This document shows positions 25,601-37,600 of a DNA stretch of 64,000 nucleotides, piece after piece. The notes beneath the pieces were generated by a model. The model did not search any database. It was not told the origin of the DNA and was given only the letters and a program-made list of their open reading frames with translations. The first letter of the stretch is position 1. Every line of letters starts with the position of its first letter. Origin of the DNA: Oreocharis arfaki (Eukaryota; Chordata; Aves; Passeriformes; Paramythiidae). The position numbers and the translations under genes are program-made. The stretch lies in the NCBI GenBank assembly GCA_013398015.1, contig VZRR01010829.1:561733-625732 (forward strand). Reading direction: 5' to 3'.

Positions 25601-27745
25601 ATTTGCAATTAAATGACCAGAAGAAAAAGATACGTCCTGTGGCAATTCAGGGGAAATGATTCATCTCTAATGTTCCTGTGTTGTGGATGTCTATGGAGCA
25701 GCGTGTGGGAGAGGGAGAGGGGAAGAGGGGATGTGTGCATGGAAGGGGATGAGGAATGCCAAAATTCCTCTTGATTCAGTTCAGACGTGTTCCATTGTCA
25801 TGAAACCAGATGAGGATTCCCATTAACTTATTGTAACTCATCTTTCTGTTTGGAAAAAAATGAGAAGTAAAATGGAGCAAGGATGAAATATCTATAATGA
25901 GGAGAGGAAATAGGATTGCAGAAGAAGGAGGCTGATGTGGTCAGAGTGAAAAGGAAACTGCAGAAATAAAAGGAAGCATTGGAAAGTGATAAAAAATTAA
26001 ATTTAATTTGAGTATCTGGAAATGATTAATTGGAGATGGAAATGGAAGTGTTATAGCGGGTCACAGATTTTCCCTTTGCTAGAAAAATGTCAGGCCTTAT
26101 TAATTGGCCCTTTTTTCTATCTTTGAACCAGTTCACTTCTATTAACTCTCAGGGAGTGATGCAGTGGTGAGTCAGGCCTGATACTCCTTATAAAATGAGA
26201 CTCCGAGAAGGACAGGAGTATTTTTAAATTAATATGAAGGGGGGGGTGGGAAACAAAAATGAAGAAAAAATGGTGAACATATGCTCTCTTCATAAGCAGT
26301 TTAGGAGGTTCACAAAACGGTTTACTGTGTAAGGTATTCCCATCACTGATAAAGACATGCAGTCTGCCTTCGTACAGCTGCATGCATGGGTACCACATTA
26401 CCTTCTTCCCCCTCTCCTTCATGTGTCCCTCTTCCTTCTTGTCTTTCTGAAAATCAGTACCTGGAAGATGAGTCGTGCCCCTTGTAATTCTGGACACGGC
26501 CTGCACAGGGAGGTCTCAGGTTCGTGGAGGGAGCTGTCTGACATTTCATCTTCATGCAGACTGGCAGGGAGGAGAGAGCCAGCCAGTATTTTCAGTTGGA
26601 TGTTCTGTGGTGTTTTATTGACCAGCATCAGCGTCCGTCACTAGGTATAATGATAACTGCGTCAGAGGCAGAGAGGGGAGATTGAATGAGGCTTTCAGAA
26701 CTGCCAGCTCGCCGCTGGTGGGTCTGTCAGGAGTTGGTGCCCCCCCACCGCTTTGCTGCTCGGAGCCTCTTGGATGTTCTTATGCTCTGACGGCAGGCAG
26801 GGAGAGAGATGGCGAGAGGGTTGTTCTCCAATGAATTTGGTGCTCTCTGATGTGGAAGACTTCCTCTGCACAAAGGGGCAGAGGGGTTGTAAAAGAGGGT
26901 TTGTGAAGAGAGGGAGAGAAAGTAAAGTATGCACATTTGGTGTTTTCCGTTTTGCCTCCCACACGATGGATTGTTTTCCTCCTTCTCCAGATTTCTTTCA
27001 TTGACTTTATTCTTTACCAGCAGCACCAGGGAGGTGCAGGGGTTCTGTATGTCAGTAGCATGTGTCCGTGTTGGCCCAAAATGTCACCATGTCACAGCTG
27101 CCCTGCCTCATGTCCCAGCTCCCACGTCCTCTCCACAGCAAGGACTGCGCAGACCAATGTACTGCAGACAGAGTAAATAAAGCATAGCTTGGCTCCTTCA
27201 TTAGCAGTCTTAGCAGGAGAGTCAGGGTACGAACAAACAGGTGCAGACTGGACTTGCATTTAGTTTTGCCCTCAGAGCAGATTTCAAATTGCTCATCCGA
27301 AACAAAAGGTGCTATTTCCTATTTGGACCAGCTTCAGCTGCCAGTAGCTATTGCATGCACCTGATTGTGCAGTGCGATAAGTCACTATTGAAAATGTGAC
27401 CTTGAAGCCTCCAAAAGTTTCTATTATTTCTCTTTATGATTTTGCAGGCAACTCTCCCAAGTGCTAACACAAAGCTTTATTGCTGATATTGCCGATGATG
27501 GTAACAAAGGACTGATCACAGACAGTGAATGTGCACATCCCTGTCTCATCACAGAGAGGAAAGAAAGCTCAGGATGTAAAGAACAATTTTCTTCCAGTCT
27601 GGAAACAGCAGTGCATCTAAGCCTCAGTTTAGGAATGGTCCTAAGATAACATTTTATTCAAAAAGTATGCACCTTTTCTAATTTTCACTAAGTTTTTTCA
27701 AGTGTCTGCCAGCTGAATTTTGTTTCATTTATTTTTCCTTTGCAG

Positions 27746-27967
27746 ATGACGACTTTTTCCATGAGCTTCCAGAAACTTTTCCATCTGATCCTCCAGAGCC
27801 ATTGCCCCACTTCCTCATTGAACCCGAAGAGGCTTACATTGTGAAGAACAAGCCCGTGAATCTGTACTGCAAAGCGAGCCCAGCCACACAGATCTATTTT
27901 AAGTGCAACAGCGAGTGGGTTCATCAGAAGGACCATGTGGTGGATGAGAGAGTAGATGAAACCTCTG
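27746..27967 (+). CDS. UNC5C: UNC5C exon 2: N-terminal ectodomain and first half of Ig1
   Basis: UNC5C is a single-pass netrin receptor of neurons and other cells. It drives axon repulsion, alone or with DCC, and can trigger apoptosis as a dependence receptor. This 222-bp exon translates (after a split codon, G|AT) to DDFFHELPETFPSD, then the Ig1 start around HFLIEPEEAYIV, the B-strand Cys in LYCKASPA, a second Cys in YFKCNSEWVHQ, and ends DERVDETSG with a split Gly codon (G|GT). The acceptor follows a pyrimidine-rich run (atttttcctttgcag) and the donor is CTG|gtgagt, close to consensus. The exon enters and leaves in phase 1 and is 74 codons long. The sequence matches UNC5C much better than UNC5A, B or D. 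For example, UNC5D differs at most of the DDFFHELPETF segment, as recalled. The Val in DHVVDER is, as I recall, Ile in the human protein. The frame is intact with no stop. Confidence 0.97.
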
Positions 27968-30012
27968 GTGAGTTTGTGTTGTGTTACGTTATGAAGGGAT
28001 GAGAATTAACACCATTAATATAAAGCCCACTGTTGTAATCTGGCAGCTGTTTCATGTGGCAGGTGCTTTTCTTTACTCCTGTTACAGCTGTGAATTCTAT
28101 ATCTGGCATTACAAAACGTTCCTGTCATAGCACAGAGGTGGTGTCTGCATCCAGGGCAGTCAGTGAAACAGGAGTGTAGAGCACCCCGACCAAGTCTGAA
28201 ACCACAAAACCAGAACCATGCAGAAACAAAATGAAATTCCTTTCTTCAGACAAGTCTACTCTCAGTTCACTGCCCCAGTGCCACAAATTCACAGTGGTTG
28301 CACTGTGTTGCTGTTACAGACTGAGAACGACATTCTCCCCAAAGTGTCAAAGAGCAATTGGTTGTTACTAGAATGATGTTTTCTCGGGGAGATATGAGAA
28401 AAAAAGGAGAACTTTAATCAGTTTTCAGCAAGAAAGAAGGAGAAAGCACACCTGGGCACACTTTAGAGCAGTGTATTGATCCAGAGCAAGTACCTGGCTG
28501 TTATTCATTGCCCTTCTCTGCCTGCTCCATAGAGCCTGTAAGAAGGAGAACTACAGCAGGTTAGCATCCTTCCTCAGTCAATACCAGTAATCCCACCAAC
28601 AGTCATGAGGTAAAACAGGGTCCTCATAGCACAATTAAAAAAAAAAGGGGACGGGGTTTAAAAACTTGAGTAATAAAGCAGTGTTTGGGAAGACTGGTAA
28701 TCAATAGAGTCTCAGATACATGCAAGGAGAGAAGCAGAACTTACTGCTGTTTTGATGGCTCTGAGAAATAACTGGATACCAAGCGAGAAGGTACTTTCCA
28801 TTTGGGAATTACACCACCACTTGGTCTAATTACTTAGAAAAATAACTCCACCAAATGTCTTGGAAGTCTCTTGTGAACCAGGTTTTATTTGTTTCAGCTC
28901 ATTTATTTGCACAGAGATCAAAAGCATAAGCTTTTCTTGGTACTCTCACTCGAAAAAGAGAAGGTGGGTGTAGGAAGAAAGGCTGTAGAAAAAAAGTCCG
29001 TATTAGACTTGGGGCCTGCATATTCATTTGTTAAAATTGGCTTTTCCACAAGTTGACTGCAGGAGAAACAATTAAAACAAAAAATAAATTCTTGTTGCTT
29101 AACACATCTTCAGGGTTTTTTACTCCATGAGAGCCCAGGGGAATGAAGGGCAAACAGAAGGACAGCTATGATTGGGTTGCTTTTTTAAGCTCTCGTGAAC
29201 ATCATCATTTAGAAACATGAAAAATTTTCACTACAGGTGAAATATTCATTCTTTTTTCTCAAAAATCTCATTGTGGGAAAACTTGGTGGTGCCATAAAGC
29301 AAATTGCATTCCACAAGTGTAAAAGGCCAATCTTTAAAAGAGATGCATCAAAATATTTTAGAGGACAAATATTTTGTGTAACAAACAACAGCAATTATAT
29401 GCAAACGAGAACCATATCCAATTAAAGATTAATATCATCTACTGGAGTTGGGTGGGGGGAAGAGGGTGTCAAAAGCTGTGCACATCAGGTTATTAGCACG
29501 AGACCCACAAACTTAGTCATAATAATAGCTTGTTAAAATGAAACTGTCATCAACCCCCAAATTTGTCAGTCAGCCTGGTTGTTGCCAGAATATTGGTTAA
29601 CTCATGTCACAGCTGCAGTGGTTGTGCATTTTCCTGTAGGCAGATTTGGAATCTAGGGCTCATAGCACATAACTGGTATAGAAATGGGTAAAGAATTTAG
29701 TTAAGTTTGTGGTAAAATAGAATTTTCTTTAAAGCAATGAAAGCTCAGGAAAATATATTCGCTGCAGATGAAGCTGTAGAAAAAAAAAAATCACAGGAGA
29801 CAGTGACTGTGAGGGTTCATTCCGGTGCCCGAAGAAGGAGATACCAACTTGGCAGCTTGCACCAGTCAGGCTGGCAGAGCCTTTGGACTCTATCACTTCT
29901 GATTCTATTTTGGTTTCTTTCACTATTTTTGACTAGCTGATGCAGTTGTAACCTAGGGCACAGCATTGATGACTGAGCTGCTCAGATGTGAGGATGCCAG
30001 TCCAAGCCTACA

Positions 30013-30030
30013 CTGCTGCTGCTGCTGCTG
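30013..30030 (+). repeat. (CTG)6 trinucleotide repeat
   Basis: Six perfect CTG units, followed by cctgcagg, inside intron 2. Short and within the ordinary size range. Confidence 0.95.
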
Positions 30031-31499
30031 CCTGCAGGCTTGTGGTTAGAGAGGCAAGAGAAATTGCCCACAAACCAGATTAGGTCCAGACTTCACATGG
30101 GTAACCTGGGGCTCAAAGGGATCTCACTTGCACAGTGTTTCTGCAGGGTCAGTCATGTAATCCCAGCAACTGAAAACTGTGTGCTTTCTTCTTTCCTGGT
30201 ATTTTATTGTTCTTAAGTTCTGTTCTGCCTGCTTATGAAAAGAGGATCGTGCTGAGGAGATATTCTGCTGATGGGTTGGAACCAGGCTATCAGTTCTTTA
30301 CACAGACAAGCAGAGCAAAGGAAAACAAGGCAAACAGACTATAAAATATGAGAGGAAAGGAGTAAAGGTCACTTGTGCTTTCTTTTCTAAAGGACAAGTA
30401 ATCAGGAAGAAAGCGAACTAAAATACAGGTGTGATGCTAGCAGTACATCATCTTGGGATTGTAAATGATGCATGAAAGAGAGAAATAGGTTTTGATTTGC
30501 AAAAGATTATGTGTTCATGGACTTTGGGCCTTTGCCCAGGAATGAAATCTATGTAGAGATGATTAACTCTTCTCATAAGGCAAATTTGTTTCTGTCATTG
30601 GTAAGACCAAAGAAAACAGCACAGCAATAGCTATTGGTGGAATTAGATGGAATTAGAGTGCTGCCAGGCTCTCATTGAAGAGAGCTGCTAGATAGAAATG
30701 TTATACGTATTAAGACGGTTAATTTTTAAGAGAGGAAAATTAGTATTTGTATGGTTTTTCTCTTTTTTGTGAAAGAGAGAAGGTACAAAATAAGAGTACT
30801 AGTTATATATTCTTTGCACTGTATTTTTAAATAGTGGTATTTTTAAACAGTGGGTAAAGCATTGCTGTAAAGAACATGCACAGAGACTCTGAGGGAGTTG
30901 TTGCCTTCTGGTTGGAGAGGGTGAGAACCGTAATAGTGACAGGGTGTTCTAGTACCACTTTATTTAATTAAATTAGCCTGAAGAGAGAGCCTTGCAAAAT
31001 ATTTTACACAGATTGAGTCTGAGAAACCGGAGGCTGTACACAGAAGATCATAACACTCTGTTTTTAAATCCTCAGACTCACTGGAATTTTTCTTCTTTAT
31101 GGAAAAAGCTAAGCATTTTCATTAAAAAGTCAAATGGGGGCTTTGGAAATGTCTAGTACACATCTTTGACTCTTTCATTTCCTATGTATGTGAAATACAA
31201 GGAATGGCATTGTCTTTTTCGTGCCTTTATGTCTCTGGAATATTTTCCCGTTAATGTAGAAAAGAATAAGAGCACTAGTTTTAAAAAACAAAGGTGAGAG
31301 TTCTTTTGAGGGAACATTTGATTTTATGGCTGACTGTCATAAAAGATAACAGCAACAAAAATAAAAGGAGCCCTGCAGAACTGATGCTTTCGGGGGCAAG
31401 AAAATTCCGTTGTTACAGAGCAGGAAGTTCAATAGCATCAATAATTGTTAGAACAATTTGTGCACATTTTCCAAATTACTGTACCTCCGAAAATGACTA

Positions 31500-31713
31500 T
31501 GGCAAAAGATTTTTTTACAGTGAGGATGGCAAAACACTGAAACAGGTTGCTCAGAGAGGTGGTGGATGCCCCATCCCTGGAAATGTCCATGGCCAGGCTG
31601 AATGGGGCTCTGAGCAACCTGATCTAGTTGAAGATGCCTCTGTTCATTGGTTTCCATTTGGACTAGATGACCTTAAAGGTCCCTTCGAACCCACACTATT
31701 CTGTGACTCTGTA
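31500..31713 (+). mobile_element. CR1 LINE fragment, 3' end, 5'-truncated
   Basis: This is a plus-orientation CR1 3' end. The diagnostic blocks in order are 'tttacagtgaggatgg', 'caggttgctcagagaggtgg', 'gatgccccatccctgg', 'gactagatgaccttaaaggt' and the terminal 'ctattctgtgactctg'. It is a short 5'-truncated copy lying in the sense orientation within intron 2. Part of the 184-codon open frame at 31294-31848 is simply read-through of this element and should not be taken for a gene. Confidence 0.92.
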
Positions 31714-34606
31714 ATTATAGTTTGCATGTGTGCTTTTATTGGAGAAATATTTCCCAAGACACGCATGCTGGTTCTGCAGTGGTGGGATAATTGTGAATGT
31801 ATAGAAAATCAGTGTCTTCCACCCCTTTCATTAGTCCAGAGAGATTAAATGCTGCTGTATCAAACCTCACATCCTAGCAATGTACAAGAGAAAAGCAGAA
31901 AAAAATCTGGAGCATTTTTTTGTCTTTCCAGTTTGGATACGCATTGTAACATTTTCTCTTTGAGTATTAAGGTGCAATGGTCTATAAACCCCCTCTTGCC
32001 CTCTGCAATGCCAGGGACATGTTCTTCTTCTCTCTCCTTCAAGCAAGGAGAAAACATTTGTGATTCTTTAAGTGCTAATTAAATAGACGTATTGGTCAAT
32101 TCAGCCAGCATTATTGTTTGCCTACACTGTCTGTCTTCTTCTGCTGGGATGCATAGGGAGAGGAGGGCTTGGGGAGTTTGCTGATGAGACACCCCCCCCA
32201 CCCCGCCTTTTGTCTGATTAAGAGGGTTTATCAAACTGCACTTGCAGTGGACAAATATGCCCTTCTTTTCAGAGAGAAACCTGACTTCTTTTTTTCAGTT
32301 TCTTTACATAGCCACCACTGAGATTCTGACTCTTACCTCCCACCATTACCTTTCCCAATTAATAAAGTATTTTTTCATGACTTGCAGATTCAATGAAACG
32401 AGACTGAACTTTTGATGTAGGGTCAGCATTGATCTGGCAAATAGGAGTTTGTTACCTTAAGCAATGGGTTTGGCAGCCTGTCGAGGGAGTAGATACCCAG
32501 CTAGCCAAGATTTTCATAGATCACCCTCTCAACAGAAAGATCAAGGATTGACATCTGCCCTTTTGCCTTTAAAACAGCTCTTACAAGATCCTGCAAGACA
32601 GCAGCAGGGAAACCTTCACAGTCACTGTGCTCTTCTGGCACCATGTACAGAGGCAGGAAAATCACTTCCAGCAGAAAATGCTCTGTGGCTTCATCTTCCT
32701 CTCTGTGTGTACGTCTCATGAAAGCCATTTATTTTGGTGTTTGTCACACCACATATTAGAAGGCTGCATTGCCCTAATGACAGAAGTCACAGACATTGTT
32801 TAAGCTAGGACGTCTGATTATACAGCAAAGGTCTTCATACAGCCTCTCATTTTGAGAAGTTGCATTCATTTGTCTTAGTATTTTTTATAAAAAAGAAATA
32901 CCATTATTTCTTAGTATTGCATGTCTTTGAACAGCAGTGTTGAAGAACTTAGTTTGGCAGCCCAAACACAAAATTCCAGTGCCCCCAATCCCCAGGTAAG
33001 CACAGCTCAGGGAGAGATGTGGAGGGATAATGTTTTACTCACTTCTTTTGCCCCTAGATCTTCCTTTCCTTGCAGCTATTTTCTTTCTCTGCCCATCTTT
33101 TTTACTGAATCTCTTTTGCTTCTTCACATGCTGTAGCCTCCCAATTCTCTGTATTATTTCTGAAGAATCCAAAAGATAAGGAAAAAGCTATTTTTCTGAG
33201 GAAATGTGGCCAGTGTCCCTATGAATTTCACTAAACATATAACAAGTGGTGCTGAATGCTGCAGTTAGACACAGCCTGCAATATTTTGATTCTCTGGGGT
33301 AGAATACCTTGGGGTTATGTTAGTAAGGGTAGCCGCACATCATAAATAAGGATTGCTTTCATTCCGCCATTGTCAGAAGTCATTTTATTTTCCGTTTATC
33401 ATTGGATCAAATCCATTACAGACGTCAAGCACCCATATACAAAGTAATTATTTCTCAGCAACATATTGCCAATTTTTAGCTCTGCTCCTTCAATACGCTG
33501 ACCTAATCCAGCTCATTTCAAGGAAATTTAAAAATGTGTCTGAGTATCTCTTCCCAAATGCTCCTATTAATAGTTTTGAGATGTGGGTTAGAATTGATAC
33601 TACAATCTGTTTTCTTCCGTAATTTGAAGTCTGTTCCCTCTTTGGAAGGTTGCTGCAAGTGAAACATGCCTGTAGATGTATGGTCTGAAAGGCTGTGGGT
33701 GGTGCAGAAAGAAGCACATAACTGTTTCTCCAAAGAACTGGAACTCTCTGGGGGAATACAGGCTCTTTACTTCCATAAAATATATGAAGAAACCCACGGG
33801 GTTTTTTCTACTTGAAATTTAAGTTGCAGACATTTTTTGCTGTCACTTGGGCCGTCTTCTTTCTGCCTGTCACTCCCTGGGGCTGGACAGGCAGCTCTCC
33901 TGGGGAAGAGGAGCCCTGTGCCCATCACTGCTGCAAGAGAAGTTCTCTCTTCTCACAGATTGCGTCTTCAAAATCAGCTGCAGGGAGTGTGGTTTCCCCT
34001 CACCCAGATCAGGGGAATACCCAACAACAAAGCTGCTGCAGGCGATATTTTCAAGCAGACAAAGTTTTCACTTTTACCTTGAGTAATTAGTATATTTGTA
34101 TAGGAAAAGTATCCATTTTGGAAGCATCAGAAGAAACACACAGATAGACAGAGAATCACCATTTTCTAGGATATACACTTAAAATAGTGGGGAGTTTTGT
34201 TGAAGTAAGTGGAGAAATTGCTAAGGTCAGGACATACCTGAAAAAGGGAAATAAACTTCTGTAAACAGAATAAGACCACTGGACCAGATATTTGATTCTG
34301 GAAGCAAATCTTACAGGCAATACCAAGCCACCCCCCAAGCCCAGGGAAATTATTTTTTTGTTTAGAGGCCTGCAAAAGACTTGAGGGTTTTTGTGTTTAG
34401 ACTCGACTGAGTATAGTATTCACTTACAATATGTGCATTAACATATCAATAATTTCTTTAATCAAACTGTTGTTCGTGGGGATTTTGTCCCTCTAAGCCT
34501 TTGTGGAAGGCTGCTTCCAGCTCTTAGACACCTTCTTTTTGTGTTCATAGCCATTGAGACCTGCCTGTCTTCTGCTACTGCTGCCCTTTCCAGCAGCTCT
34601 TTTCCA

Positions 34607-34624
34607 TGTGTGTGTGTGTGTGTG
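34607..34624 (+). repeat. (TG)9 microsatellite
   Basis: Nine perfect TG units in intron 2, between unique flanks ttttcca and cccagcc. Confidence 0.95.
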
Positions 34625-37600
34625 CCCAGCCACCTCTGCAGGCAGCAGCAGTGGACCTCAGGAACCTTCCTGGTGCTAAGCTGACTGGGGCAGGTTCTCC
34701 CAGCCTTGCTCTATTTTTCAGGGTACTCAGGCATGCTAACAGAGAGCCCAGAGGGAGCTACTCTTCCTGCAAGTTAATCCCTCTCATGCTCCTCCTCTGA
34801 GTAATGATGGGCCCATGGGAAGGGTCATTTGCCCAATCAAGATTTTCTGTATATCCACCATATATCTGTGGAAGTCACTCAGTGTCTCTGTTATTTACCT
34901 CTGCAAAGTGCTTTGGGACCAAAAGATAAAAGCTTTAGGATATTTGTTTATTTCTCATTGCAGCATTAACTTCCTATCTGCAGCTGTTTGCCTAATTGTC
35001 CTGGAGGTTTCCTGTGGGCTTCTAGAAAAACAAATCTGAGACAGGAAATAAAGTTATTTAAAATAATTAGAAGAGGAATATGGATGCCTAGTGCATTCAT
35101 CTGAAGCATTTGAAGATATCCCCCTGAATATTTCCAGCCTACATCTTACCTCCTCCAAGTTTTTCCGTCATTAAACCCTTTGTTACACACTCATAATTCC
35201 ATTAATCCCCCAAAAGACATCTTCTGACATCAGTCCACCCACCACAGCTTCCAACTAGCCACAGCTTTGCACAGCAATGTTTCCTTTTTCCATCCATGTC
35301 CCCCAGCTCCTTCAGAGCCCTTCGTGTGGGATCTGGAGCCCCTGCGGTGAGGGTGGTCTGATGCCTGAAAGGCTCATAAACGTGCTCTTGATTTGGAAGT
35401 GAGTCCCCAGGCTTAGTCTCCATCCTGCACCCACTGGCCTAAATGGAAAACAGCTGTTTCTTGGATACAGTAGTGGCAGAAAAGAAGAGCATGGTGGGAA
35501 AGAGGAGCACAACCAAGGTCTTGGGGGCTGTCAAACAAAAGTGCTGCAGCCAGTAGCAGGAACGCTTGCATCCTATAAGTGTCAATTCTTCAGTTAATTA
35601 AATATGAGAACGAGTAGGATTAGGAGATCTGTAGTTTCTTTGCAAAAATATCTGAAAACACTCAAAGAAATGAAAGGTCAGAGTTACACCTTACTTTTTC
35701 TTCTGTGCACACAGGTTAGAGTCTGATGCATCCAGCTCTATCTGGCTCTAGTCTAACACTGTTCAGAGACATTGGGGTCTTAGTGACTGTGCTAAACATT
35801 TAAGTGTTTTCCAGACTCCCTTGATGTGTCTAAGCTTGTATCTCAGTTACCTGAGTGGTATCTTCTATGTTTTCCTCTATTAGCTCATTAGGCAAGAAAT
35901 TATCATCTGAAGAATTCCTATTCCTTTAAACTGCATTGGAGAAATCCTTTCCTTTTTAATTTTTAAAAAAAATATTTTAGGAAAAAAGCATTTTTATGGA
36001 GCAAAGCTTTGCACATAGATCAGATTTAGCGAGGCTTTTTTTGCTATGCAGGTAGGGTGCCAAATCACCTCTAATGTTGAAGGGGAAGAGAGGTGCCTGC
36101 CACACGCAGCTCTGACCCGTACAGGATCTAATTTTGTGCTGCCTTCACAGGTTCACTGCCTGTATTCATTGTGTCATTCCTATGCATTCCCAATTTGTAC
36201 ATAAATGAGCAGCATGATGTGGTAAGTACCAGCAGAGTTGCCATTCACCTGCAAGGTTACGTACAGCTCTTTCTCCTCAGGTTTTGTTGGAATGCCTTTC
36301 ACAATTCCTCATAACTTCTCATTCCCTTCATATTTTGATTGTAAGAGTAGAAAGTGACTCTTGTCAGACCCTTCTGTCTCTTCTACCCCCTGAATACAAA
36401 TCTTTAGGCCCTTGCAGCCTCTTCTGTTTTTTGCTCCAAGGTTTTGATTCAGAGAGGATATTGGTTGGTCAATTGCAGTTTCTGGGTTCCCAGTGACTTG
36501 CATAATTATGTTTTTGTAATGAGTGCTGATGCTGCACCTGGGTTGGTTGCTGCACCCTCCTCTGAAGAGGAGAAGGACTGCCAACCCTAAGGAACAGCAG
36601 TGCCTAGAAGTGGATCAGGCTTACTTTGGGGGTTAGGTTTAGTGCTTTTGTTTTTCAGCTAAGGTGGGAACTGGTATTAGAATTCAGAGTGGTGGGTACT
36701 TAGAAAAAAAAAGTGTAAAAGGAGGCAGCTAGAATTACAGGGATACTATAGATGGCATTTACTTACATAATTTAAAAGGTCTTTTTTTCATGTCAAAGTC
36801 ACACGGATCTGCAGAGGAACTTGCTTGCATCCCTGGTGCCCCCCGTTAGCTGACGAGTATCATGAACTGCACTGTACCCAGGAACATGTACACACCAAAG
36901 GACTTCTGTGACCACCAGGCTGCCTCTTTGCACGCCTTCCTGCCATGATTCCTTTGTTCACTACAAACTAAGAGAAACCTCCTGGTGTTCAGGAGCTGGT
37001 GTTTTGACTGCTGCCCTGGCACAACCCTGAAAACATGCTGGGTGGGGGAGCAGACAGTAAATTCCCAGAGCTTCGTCTCTGTCTGGAGAAAGTCACTTCA
37101 CTTGACAGTGCACTGGACAAAGCTGCTTTGAAAGCAGCTGCTAGCCTTTTTCTTCTTTTCTTTTTAGTTTTCTCTTTTTTTTTCAAGATACCCAGGTCAG
37201 CTGTGAAATGCCATCCCCAGCATGCAGAACAACAATGGCAAAAAATGATGGGGGTCCTAAACTTCTCCCCCAACCTGCTGTTCTTGCACATTGCAGACTG
37301 AAAAAATAAGAAAGCCACTGCTGAGGAGGCTCCCGAGTGACCCCTTGTGTCACATTCAGACTGTCCTTGTTCCCACAATAGCTGCACCAGCCACTGAACT
37401 GTGTCATCGCATCAAGTTCACAGAAATAAGGCATTTTCATGTTTTCTCTGCTTCTCAAAACCATGCAGAGTGGATGTGGTGCATACGTACATGTGCAGAT
37501 ACGTATTTTAGATCTATAACACATATAAATCGGTAAGTCAGTAAAATAAACAACTAGACTTATATTTTTATATATAAATTTACCCACAAACCCATTTATT

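Larger units (their letters stand above)
1..27745 (+). other. UNC5C: UNC5C intron 1, 3' portion
   Basis: This stretch precedes exon 2 and must be the downstream part of intron 1, because exon 2 begins in the middle of a codon (phase 1) behind a good acceptor. UNC5 family genes are known for a very long first intron separating the signal-peptide exon from the Ig exons. I found no coding exon, CpG island or promoter in it. Open frames of up to 155 codons (for example 880-1347 +, 11501-11959 -, 12763-13182 -) show no recognisable domain and no flanking splice structure. Contents that can be named are listed separately: MIR-like fragments, short perfect hairpins, a long palindrome, a direct duplication, simple repeats and a CR1 fragment. 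The remainder is unassigned intron sequence. Confidence 0.9.

Noticed and set aside
26236..26250. G-run (about eight G) as a possible G-quadruplex
   Set aside because: There is only one long G-run with no three partner runs nearby, so a four-tract quadruplex is not supported.
27688..27936. Minus-strand open frame opposite exon 2
   Set aside because: It is the antisense shadow of UNC5C exon 2, whose + strand translation is clearly conserved.
31294..31848. 184-codon open frame, the longest in the window
   Set aside because: Its middle is translated CR1 3' sequence and the flanks show no domain or splice structure. It is a chance frame across a transposon fragment.
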